This document shows, one piece after another, positions 12,801 to 24,800 of a stretch of 64,000 nucleotides of DNA. Source of the stretch: Pelagomonas calceolata (Eukaryota > Sar > Pelagophyceae > Pelagomonadales > Pelagomonadaceae); NCBI GenBank assembly GCA_918797485.1, contig CAKKNE010000005.1:1178001-1242000 (forward strand), read 5' to 3'. The position numbers were made by a program, and so were the translations under genes. Each line of letters opens with the position of its first letter. The stretch's first letter is position 1. The notes beneath the pieces were generated by a model. It saw only the letters and a program-made list of their open reading frames with translations, did no database searches and was not told the origin of the DNA.

Positions 12801-15800
12801 ACTTGTTAGTGTGCGCCATGCCTCCCTTGGCCGCGCAGCAAACAAATTACACCGTTTTCGTCACAAGTAACGGCGTCGACTTCGTACCTTATCAGGGTAT
12901 TATCGAGGCGGCGGGCATGGGACCGATCATGCAGGAAGATACTGTAGAGGACGCAGAGGATCCTGTCCAAGAGACGGGTGTCGTCGTCCTCGCCGTCGCG
13001 CCCCCGAGCGCGCCGGCGTCCGGCGGCCATTCTGTGAAGATACACCTCTCGGCACCGCTCCAAGGTGTCGTCGCGTGCCGCTTCGGTGCCATCACGCGAC
13101 CGGCGCGCTTCATTTCCGACGACGTGGCCACTTGTGCTACTCCTTCACTTAGTGGAGACGTACTGTTCAGTTTTGAAGAGGACGATACGGTTATCCCCTT
13201 CGCCAACAGCGATGACATGCTGTTCACGTTGCGAGGGCGGAGCCACGCCATGCGCCTCTCGCCTTCACAGGGTGACGAGGGCACTCTCGTCGAAATCGAC
13301 GTCGCTTCTGCAAACACGGGCCCGGGCCGGTGGCGCTGTAGGTTTGGCGATATTGTGGTAAGAGGCCGAGTCGTCTCGACCAACAGAGTCGCGTGTCCCG
13401 CGCCGGCTGGTCATGGCACAGTAAAGGTGACGGTGGCCGGTCCGTTACGAGATGATGCCTTTGGCACCTCCGACGCGGCCTTCACGTTCGTGGCGGCGCC
13501 TCGTGTACTCTCCCTCTCTCCTATCATGGGCTGGACGGCGGGGGGCTACGTCGTCGACGTGCGTTTGAGTCAAAACGTTCAGAGCTGTATGTGCCGTTTC
13601 GACGACCTATCTGTGGAAGGCACAGTTAGCGATGACACGGTGCGGTGCCGCGCGCCTCCATTAAAAGAGGGCACTACGTCGGTACGAGTGACCTGCGGGA
13701 CCGGCGTGCACGAGCTACGAGTGAGGCGGCCGGCCGAGGCGTTCTCCACTCAACCAGCGAGGGGCTCGGAGCGCGGCGGCAGCCTTATTTCGATAAAGGG
13801 CAGGAACTTCCCCAACGTCGCTTCTCTACATTGTGTCTTCGGCGGCGTTTCGGTCCCAGCTAGATGGGAGTCTGACGGAAGAGTGACGTGCGCGGCGCCC
13901 TCCCGGGGCTATCCTGGTTCTGTGGATGTCACATTAGTAAGTGACGGTCTACCTGCTCATACGACGACAGCTACGTACACCTACACGCAACACAGCGTCG
14001 TGGACTCCATCACTCCTGGGCGTTCCTCGCATCTCGGCGGCGAGCTCGTATCTGTGAGAGGCGCCTTCTTCGACGCGTCCGCGAAGCTGCGGTGCGCCTT
14101 CGGCGGCCTCCAGGTGCCCGCTTCACTGATTAACTCTACTCTGTTGAAGTGCGCGGCACCGGCGAGGCCGCCCGGTCTTGTATCACTACAGATCCTCGTG
14201 GACGGTCTAGTAGCAAACGCCTTCGATTTTGTGTACGAACTGACGGCGACGGCTTATGGTATTGTACCGACGCTAGGGCCCGCGCTCGGCGGCGGCACTA
14301 TTTCACTGATAGGCGCCAATTTCGACGGTAAAACGAGATGCTGTATTAACGAAGTCGAAGTCGCGACGACATACGTCTCATCGACTCAATTGCGTTGCGA
14401 GGCGCCCCCGCGCGCGCCTGCCACGATCGTACGGATCCATGTCTGTGGGGACGTCTCGAAATTCGACTACGAGTACTTTCGACCGGCACTGGCCCTGGGC
14501 GCCTCACCAGCCATGGGCGCCGAGGAGGGCGGCACCATTGTCGAAGTGAAGGCGGCCTTCGACGCCAACGACCAAGGGATTGATGTTATGTGTCGGTTTG
14601 GTAGTACGGCAGTGAACGCGTCGCGGCTCGACGACGTCGTACGGTGCGTGGCGCCGCCGCGTCGAGCGATGGACGAAGTCGTACGACTGGCGGTCGTCTA
14701 CGACGCTAATGAGTACGTGGAGGAAGCTACTTCATTCAGATACGTGAAGAACCTGCGAATTACCTCTATGAGCCCCTTGAATGCATCCCTACGAGGCGGT
14801 TCGGTGGTCAGGGTCGAGGGCAGCGGCTTCGACGTCAACAGCGATGTCGTGTGCTCCTTCGGCGGCGTCGAGGTGGATGCTATCATTTTAGATGCCTCGT
14901 CACTCGGTTGCGTCGCGCCACCATTTGGCTTTGCTACAACGACGTGGCTGAGTGTCGAGTCGCGGTTCCAACCTGCGGCGAACAACCGAGTCGTCTTTGC
15001 GTATGTCGACGATGCTATTGATCCAGAGCCACCTCTGGAACGCCTCCCCGTGGTCCATGGCGCTTCACCGGTGATTTTTGGCTCGTACTCTAGAGCTTCC
15101 ATCAGAATTACTGGCGAGCACTTCCTGCCTGAGACGCTATGTCGTTTTGGGGATCAAGACGTCGATGCCACATATGTATCTGATACAGTCTTACTGTGCG
15201 AGGCGCCTCCTCGTATTCCCTCTGATGTTGAGCTGAGAGTTTCTGTTGACTCTATACATTGGTCTCATACAAGTGTGAGATTGACCTACGCGCGCGACGC
15301 GTCGATCATCGACTTTGCGCCGTCGTCAGGACCGCTGCGAGGCGGTACTAGAGTTATGATAACAGGAAGGCACTTCCACGGGCCCGCCACATGTGTTTTT
15401 GGCGAGATTGAAGTGTACGCCTCGATCAGATCGGATACTGAACTAGTATGTGTGGCTCCCGCCGTGGCGCGACCAATGAAGGCAGCCTTGTCTGTTGAGA
15501 TGGGCGGCGTCGCCGTCCACGCGCCTTCGCCGTTTGCCTACGACTACCCACCGGAGATCGAGTCGATCGCGCCGCCGTCGGGACCCTCCGGTACTCGAGT
15601 GATTCTGCGAGGGAGGCGCTTCGGTGATCGTATCTGGTGCCGCTTCGGTTCCAGTGAAACGAGAGGCGCCGTGCTCACGCGTTCAAGGGCCTATTGCGTG
15701 ACACCGCCCCACACGAGCGGCGACGTCTCTCTAGAAATTTCATTAAATGGAAATGACTACTACGGGACGCACGCGAGATTCACATATGAACCAGACCTAC

Positions 15801-18800
15801 TGATAACAAGTGTCTGGCCGGAGATGGCCATGGGGACGCTGGGAGGTACTACATTAACTGTGAGAGGCACCGGGTTCCGGGAAACGCTCGGGTTGTCGTG
15901 CGACCTCGACGGGACACGTTCTAGAGCCGAAGTCGTTAGTCCAACATCTATTGTCTGCATGGCGCCGCCCCATAAAGCTGGATTGGTGTCGTTGCGAGTC
16001 TCGCTACACGGCAACGACCACGTCTCGAATACTCTACAAGTACTCTATGTTGATGAACCGCGGGTCATCGAGGTCTTCCCCGACCGCGGCCTGGCGACGG
16101 GCGGCTACGCGCTCTTCGTCGAAGGGACGAATTTCTGGAACACCAGTTCTATTAAATGTGATTTGGACGGCTACAAGGTCAAGGGCCGCTTCGTGAATCC
16201 CAGGATTATTGTTTGTAAAGCACCTAGCTTCGAGACGTTAACATCCTCGAGGTCACGAAGACACGTGCCTACGACGGCATTCAGTCGGAGAGAGCTGCGG
16301 ACGGGCGATCCTTCCGAAGATTCGGAACTGTTTGAATTCGGCAGCAAGCTCCCGTACGTGGCGCGCGTGCGCATCACGATCAATGGCCTCGACTACGGTA
16401 CTACTTCGGGTCTGTTCGAGTACTACGACGACGACTTACCTTGGGGGCATTACGTACAAGATGATCATGTGCAGCCCTGCCCGCCCGGCACGTACTGCCC
16501 ACAAGGTCGAAATACGAACTTCACGCTCTGTGCTCCGGGGACCTTCCAGCCGAGGCAAGCGCAAAGGTCATGTGTGGACTGTCCCATCGGCGCGCGGTGC
16601 CCGGACCACGGCATGCGGTGGTTCCGGAAATGCCCCGCGGGCTTCGCCTGTGTGTCTTGGGGCACGAAGGAGGCCACGACTCTCTGCCCGGCCGGCCATT
16701 ACTGCCGGGAGGGCGTTCTTACGACGAATCCGCGCCTCTACGACAATGATACAAGGTGGCGTCGCGACAACGAGACCGGCGTGGTCGTCGCGTCGCCCCA
16801 GATGTCTGCTTGGGTATTGCAACAGCGACAGTCGAAGGCTTTCAAAGTGAGAACTCAAACACCGTTTTCGTGGAATGAATCGGGCACGCAAGGCTATCGG
16901 CCGCCTTCGTCCTTCTCCGAGTCTCCATACTCGTCACAGCAAGTAGTGTATGCGCCGGTACCGTTTCCTTGCCCCATCGGCCACTACTGCAAGCAGGGGG
17001 CGTCTTCACATATCCCGATTCCGTCGAACTTCTCGACGCCGCAACGATGTTATGACGGGTACTTCTGCCCCGCTGGTTCAGCGACGCCCGAGGGTTCCGG
17101 AGCATGTCCTACGGGCCACTTCTGTCCGACGCCGGTCATGGCCGCGCGGTGTCCGCGCGGCCACCACTGCCCCGGCGTGGCCAATGTGTTCCCGCGCGAA
17201 TGCGCGCCCGGGACCTTTAACGGCCTCGAGGGGATGTCGAATTGTACCCTATGCCCGACCGGTCATGTGTGCCCGGGCTGGTCTAGGACACAGCCAGAAA
17301 GGTGCCCCGCGGGCTACGTCTGCAACGCGCTCGGCCAGTCGCAACCGGTGCTCACGTGTCCGGAAGGTTATTTCTGTGGAGAAGGCACGTTAACTCTCGA
17401 CCCGGCCGACCCGACACCTCTCAGACCCCAGCCCTGCCCGCCGGGCACGTTCTGCCTCGGCGGTGTGGCGCACAACCTCACGACGCCGTGGATCCCCGTC
17501 GAGCCTTCGGGCGTGTCCGCGCCGCAGCGCTGCACGGAGGGAACTTTTTGTAGAGAAGGTTCTCCGACGGCGATCGGTTCGCAGACGTGTTATGCGGGCC
17601 ATTATTGTCCGCCGGGGTCTACTTATCCAGTGCAGGCACCTTTAGGGTCTTTTAGTGATGTGGAAGGAGCAGTAGCACCAACGACGTGCTTCCCGGGCAC
17701 GTATGCCGCTTTGACGGCGGCCCACGCTTGTGTGGTGTGTCCCGCCGGTTATAGTTGCCAGGGCTACGGGACGTACGAACCGAAGATCTGCGAGGCGGGC
17801 ACTTACCGATCGCTGGCCGACAGTGTCACGTGTCGCCTATGTCCTCCGGGCACCTATTCGACCGTAAACGGTTCCACAGACATCTCCTCATGCCTCCCAT
17901 GCCCCGAGGGTCGAGTCTGCGGGGACCAGGGGATGTTCAATTTGACAGCTTCCGATAGATGTCCCGAGGGCCATTCCTGTGGAGTAGGAACAGAAAGAGG
18001 TACGATGTTCCGGCACAAGTGCCCCGGGGGCACGTATTGTGGCTGGGAGACCTTGCCCCAATATCAATACGAGCTACCTTGCCTCGAGGGGTTCTACTGC
18101 CAGCGAGGCACGACGGCGCAGATGAGACAGAGGGATAGATGTAGGGTCGGCTACTACTGCCCCCCAGCAACCGCCGCAGCCAGTCACCCCGAGACGCGGT
18201 GCCCCTACTTCACGACAAGCACGGCGGCCGTCGGCCAGTCGCACATCTACGACTGTTTAATTGATGTGCAGCACGTGTGCGACAAGAAATTGGCTTCTGA
18301 GTTTGACCCCTTCGACGAGCAGCGCTACTACCGGGAACTTACCTACTCCATTTTAGACGGTTCGGGCGAGCAGACGACGGTCGGCGGGACGGGCGAGGGC
18401 GAGGTGACGGTCGTCGCGAAAGTCAGTGACTCAGCGTCCGTTTCCTTCAATTTCTCAACTTGAACTTCGCGTCGATGGCGTCAACGCGACGCTGTGCCAC
18501 CGTGACGCCGTCGACGCGGCCGTGCGAGCGTCTACACGTCGCGTGAGGGAGCCGCGGCAGTTTCGCGACGCCGTCGATCGACACAGGTCATGCCCGTCAA
18601 TATCTCGGCGTTGCAGCCCAATTATACGGCCCCGAACTACGTCAATGACACGGTCGAGGTCTTCCGGACGTGCCCCGAATACATTGACCAAAGGGGCGGG
18701 CAGGACATCACCGTAATTGGTCGCAATTTCTTCGACACCGACTTACTGCAGTGCAAGTTCACGGCCTGTAGAAGCAATTCATCGGTAGCGACGCATCGCG

Positions 18801-21800
18801 AAGAGCCCCAGATCTGCGCCGTGCCGAACCAACACACGGATAGCGAAGGGACGCCGTCCGCGACGCGGTGCGGCGACACGTTCGTGCGGGAAAACTCCGA
18901 GGAAATTCAAGCTATTTGGGAAAAATTACCGTCCGCGAAGGACAAGGACAACAACTGGGTCTGGCCGCGCACGAACCAGGGGGCAAGCAGCCCGCGGTGT
19001 CCGGACGGCCGGACCGCGGAACAGGGCGAGGGCCAGGTGTCCGGCGAGGACCAGCCGACGGGGCCCGGCCACGCTAGAAGGCAGTGCTCGGAGAAGGAGC
19101 AGTTCTTGATGTTCGGGGATAAGGACGTGGAGTGCGACTTGCTGCCGGGCGTTTCTCCGAATGCCTTTGGTGGTCAGTGACTCAGCGTGAAAAATGAGCT
19201 TCAACTTGACGCGGTCGGCGCGACGGCGTCGGCGCGATGCCGCACCGCCTCGACGCCGTCGATGCGGCCGCATGAGGGAGTCGCGGCCGTGTCGTGACGG
19301 CGTCCGTGCCACACAGGCGAGCCGAGACCTTATACCACATCAGAGACCGGTCGTAGATATGTGCCGCAGAAATATTCCTGGATCGAGAACAACTGGGTCG
19401 ACGGCGGCAATCCCCTTAGGGTTGTGGCGGATCGTAGCATTGTGGTCGAAGCGACGTATGTGTCCAAAACTCGTTTAACATGTAAAGCACCGTCCTTCGA
19501 CTTTCCGACGCACGAGGAAGTCGCCCACAAGTTCCGCACGAGTTGTTTATTTGACCGGTTTCGACCGGGGCCCTGGCCCCTGAAAGCGCCCATTGATGCC
19601 AATGGAGACGAGTGCCGCGGGCCCGTCGACGATTGGCACCCGACGTGCAAAGCGGAGTATCCTTCCGGAAACCCGACGAGTGGCAGTCGCACGTCCGCCT
19701 CGGGCATGGAATGGCTGGGCCCGGACGAGGGCGGCAACCTGGCCTCGGCGCCGGGCGAGGGCGTCCGCGTCGTCAAAAACGACCCCTTTCCGAATCCCCA
19801 GCAACTAGAAAATCCCGAATTATTTTGTGAGGAGGGCCAGGTCTGCTGGGATCCTTCGCCAGCTTTTGAGGGGAACGGGCTGGCCTATCTGCAGGCGTGC
19901 GCGGAGCCGTCGCAGGACTGTCGGGTCTTCTGCGCGGACCAGTCGGCGACCTTTACGACGCTCTGTAAATTGGGCGAGAGAGGAGAAGTCAACAACCACT
20001 GCATGCAGATCCCCTGCCCGGACCTGCTGAAGACGCAGCCCGAGGCGAAGTACGGTTTTAGATTAGTGCTGACTCGGCGTCTTTTCTCGCGTTTTCCGAA
20101 CTTCAACTTTGGGACGAGGGCGTCGTCGTGGTCTCACGTCACCGTGGGGCCGTCTTCATGATCATACGAGGGTCTACGCGCCTCCCGCGGCCGTGTCGTG
20201 ACGGCGTCGGTGCCACACAGGTGCACGATTTAGTGTTTGCGGTGACGGCCAACGAACTGGCCCAGGAGAACAAGTACAAGGAGTTGTTGCGGGGCCCCGA
20301 CCACCAGGAGCGGACGATCAATTCGAACTACAACCGATGGAACCCGTGCGTCACTGCCGAAGTTTCTGTCGACGTGACGAATGATGGCACGCACTGGTGC
20401 GCGCGCGGCGTCCCTTCACTTCACTGATACGACTCGTCTCCATGAGACAAGGTCTCTTGTCCAATTTTGAGCCGATTCGGACCGCGTCGGGGCCGCGCGG
20501 CGTGCCAGAGAGTACGCATTCATGAAGATGGCGTCGTCGCGAGACCATGGTTTCCACGCAGGTCTTCCGACCTGACGAGCGCCTACGCCTTGCTCGTGGA
20601 ACCGACGGAGAAGTACATCAACCAGAAGACGCACCCGCAAAAACATTTTGTTCCCGGGACGTGGTCAGTGACTCAGAGCAGAAAATGAACTTGAACTTGA
20701 CGCGGTCGCGGCGATCGCGACGCCGCGTCGCCTCGACGCCGTCGATGCGACCGCATGAGCGCCTACGCGCCTCGTGAGAGAGTCGCGGTCGTCTCGCGAC
20801 GGTGTCGTTCCCACACAGGGCGGTGCTCACGTACGTGCGCCAGGACCGCTGGGTCGCGGACCAAGGGTCGTTAGACATGGACATCAAGCGCTGCTCCCAC
20901 TTCCTCGTGCGGGAGGAGGGTAATCATACAAGAGAGGAGGGCTGGTACTTATTAAGAGGCCTCGAGTCGGCGATGCTCAGTTTCGATTTCCGCCACCTCC
21001 CGAACGAACTGATCTATGACGAGCACTACCGCTTAGCTATATTTGTGAGACCGTCTAGGTGCGTGGAAGAAGAATGCGATGCAGCTAGAAACTTCCTGGG
21101 CCCGAAGGAGCGGTACCCCTGCCGCCAGCCGATCCACCTGTCGAACTGGTGCTGACTCAGTGTTGAAGTTGAACTTGAACTTGACGTGGTCTTCATGATC
21201 ACCAGGGCGCCCACGCGGCTCGTGAGAGAGTCGTTCCCGCGCAGGTTCCAGGATTCGAAAACGCCGAAAAACGTTTTATTTAACATGACATTGATAGCCC
21301 TCGACGACGTCATTTTTAAAATAGAAGTCCACGTCCTGAACGGCATGTGGCTCCCGGCCGTCGACTTCTTTCGCAATTCGGCGACGGTGCAAATCACATC
21401 TCCCAAGAGGGCGAGGCACCTCGACGAGTACACGCAGAACGTCCTCGAGGAGGAGACGCGCTACGACGACGTGCGATCTCGGCGTCCCGTCGTGTTGTGG
21501 TGCCTTCACGCCGTCGACGCGACTCGTCTCCGTCAGCTGAGGTCGTGGGTCGTTTTTTTGTCGATTTTGAGTCTCTGGAAGACGTCGGGGCCGTCGCGGG
21601 GTGTCGGAGAGACCGCGGTCGCGGCGACGCCGTCTCCGTGATCGTCGGAGCGTGAAGAGTCTCGCGACGGCGTCCGTGCCACGCAGGTCGACTGGCTGAC
21701 GTTGATGATGATTTATAGTGGCACGGGGTCGTTCTTCAATTTAAATGATAAGGTCCGTGACGCGGCGTCTTCATTGACCTTGAACTTGCCGGGGTCGTCA

Positions 21801-24800
21801 TGATCCCAGGAGAGTCTATCCGTGCCACGCAGGACAAGAACAATCGGCCCGGGCCCGACGCGGCGGAGCTCTATAAAACGCCCGTGAAGGATAAACTAAG
21901 ACGTAAATTGTCGCCCTACGTCAGTTTTGAAGAAAGGGACACGGACCTGTTCCACATGTGCCGAGTCAGCGTCGTGAATGAACTTGAACTTGTGACGTGG
22001 TCGCTGCGATGGCGTCGCTGCGATGGCGTGGTGCCTCGACGCCGTCGATGCGGCCGTCAGAGAGCCTTCGTGAGAGCGGCGGCGCCCGACGCGGTCCGAA
22101 TCGGCGGCCTCGTCTGACGAAGACGAGTCGCGTCGACGGCGTGAAGACCGCTCGTGACGCCGTCGTCGTGATCATGAGAGAGTCTGCGCGCCTCACGAGC
22201 GTCACGCGCAGGATCGGCATCTTCTACAACGACGACACGCAGTGGCACGGTCGCGGCGTCCCGTGATTCGTCTCGAGGAGTGATGGCCGGGGGTGGTCTC
22301 TTTTTTGCTGAAGAGGCCGTTCGGACCGAATCGCGTCCGAATGCACTCGAAATCACGAAAGAAACGACCCACGGCCTCCTCGCCCCCCGACGCCGTCGAC
22401 GCGACGCGTGAGAGGAGACGAAGACACGAAATGCGCCGCGCAGGCACCACTCGATGCCGCCCCTCAACATGCCCCCCACATATAAAGATTATGAACGGGG
22501 ACGGGTCTTGGTCGCCTTCAACAGCACGTGGGAGAGCCAGCAGACCGTGCCTTCCGTTGCGGAGCCCGAACCTTCGCTGCTCGTCGAGCCGGCGTGGTTC
22601 GAGGCTGTGTGGAAATCAAATTTCACGGCGCCTTCGTGCTGCATCGTCGCGTCGACCTCCACGCCATCTTCATGATATCTGCTCGATGGCGTGGAGGCTC
22701 ACAAATCCACCTGGAGGGCCGGGGAGACCTCCGCGGAGCGTCGCGGTCGCTCGACGCGGTCCGAACGGCCCCAAACTCGAAAAAGAAACCACTCTCATGG
22801 AAGTGAGATGGACACGAGTCGCGTCGACGGCGTGAAGGCGCCGCAGCACTCACTGGTTGATTTCCACACAGGTTCGAGGCGACGCACACGGACTTCGATC
22901 TGTACGAGCAGGGCTGCGAGGGCATGGTCGGCGAGTGCACGGGCTTGTACGAGCAGGCCATGGACCCGACGATGTATATCGATGTCAGTAAAATTGCGGA
23001 CGCGAATAGGTGCTGACTCAGCGCCAATTTCCTTGAATTTCTCAACTTGAACTTTGGGAAGATGGCGTCTTCGTGGTCTCCCGGCACCGTGACGCCGTCT
23101 TCATGATCATGAGAGCGTCTGCGCGTCGCGTGAGGGAGCCGCGGCCGTGTCGCGACGGTGTCGATCGACACAGGGACGTCTACTTCGAGACGTTCTTCAT
23201 GGCCGGCATCCTCTCTTCCCAAAGTTACCTGCAGATGAAGACGCTGTCGGCGGCGCTGGAGCAGAGCGAGGAGATCATGCAGTGGATCAACGTCATTTGC
23301 AGTGTGCCAAACTTCAAGTTGTGCTTCAATTTGAGGTCTCTCGCGGTCGGAGTGACGTTCCGCTCGCTCAACTCGGTCGATTGTATCAGAGAGACGTCGT
23401 GTCCGAGTTTGGGCCGAAAACATGGCCGCGGTGCCGAGATAGCGAGACGCGACCGCTCTCACTCGGCGAGAAGTGAGGAACGCGTCGCGTCGATGGCGTG
23501 GAGGCCTCGACGACGCTCTCCGACGCCGTCGACGCGAAGATAAGCTTGACTCACGGGTCGATTCCCACACAGGTCATTAGTGCGCGGCCCATTAGCGTGC
23601 CTTATTTACCGTACTTTTCGAACTGCCGCGAGTGGGACTCGTACGTCGTCTTCCACAATTTGGTGGAGAGCGATCGGTGCGAGTTACCGCCCGAAACTAC
23701 AAGAGAGGGCGCTTTTTCGGACCCGACGGCTCCGAAGCTGACGCCGTTGCGGCGCTACGCCTATCCCCCTTTACCGCACTACGACGACGTGCAAGCGGTC
23801 AAGTTCCTGGACATCGCGTTAGGCTTCGACAAGGTGCCGCTGGCGGACTGGTGCGAGCGGCGGGTCACGTGCAGCTACGAGGAGGTCACGACGGGCGGCT
23901 ACCTACCGCTCTGGTGCGGTCCCGGCGTCCCTTCACGCCATCGACGCGTCGTGGGTGGCTTTTCGAGAGATTTTGAGCCAATTCATTCGTGTCGAGACCG
24001 CGACGCGCGCAGGTTCAACCAGCCCGACGGCGCCATGTTGTTTCAATTTTTGAAGCAGCCGATCAGCTACCACCAGTACACGGGGCGGAAGCGGGAACGG
24101 ATCGGCGTGAACGATAGGATGCAGTGGGAGGACCTGGGGGGCGGGACCGTGCGTAGCTCGGCGTCTTGAGGTGCCCTTCACGCCATCGACGCGACTCGGG
24201 ACCGCGATGCGGTCCGAACGGCCTCGAAATCACGAAAGAAACCACGCTCATGGACGTGAGGTGGCCACGATTCATGAAGACCGTCGTACGCCGCCGCGCA
24301 GGTGTTCTTAGTAAGAGCGCAGGACATGGACAATATAATAAACGTGGAGGTCGCGTCCGAGTTCCCGGGCGGCCTCGGGTACTCGTACTTTCCGTCGGCG
24401 TTCGTCCTCGAGATCGGCTACAAGCAGGTGCTGACTCAGCGTCCGTTTCTGTCGATGGCGTCGACGCGACCGCCGTCGAGTCGCGATGCGGTCCGAACCG
24501 GACCCATCGCCGTCTCTGATGGCCACGAGTCGTATCAATGGAGCGAGAGCCACGCGCAGGTCACGATGGCGCGCTGGAAGTACAAGGAGATCATCTTTGC
24601 GGTGCTCCACGTCCAGGAGATGCAAAATGAAAGGAGAAATGAGGACGGCTCGCCGGTGGGACCGCCGGACTACGAGTACACTTTAGATGTCTCCTACCAC
24701 CCGCGCTGACTCAGCGTCTGTTACTAAACATGACCCGAAGTTGAACTTTGGGAACACGCAGGCTGGACTACATCGAGTTAATTGTGTGGTTCGCGTTCGA

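Noticed and set aside
18590-19180. Separate gene starting after 18463
   Set aside because: The frame and an IPT-like domain continue across an introner with a GTCA duplication, so it is exon 2 of the giant gene.
24302-24709. 135-codon ORF read as an independent gene
   Set aside because: It is exon 16 + intron 16 + exon 17 read through; the intron belongs to family A.
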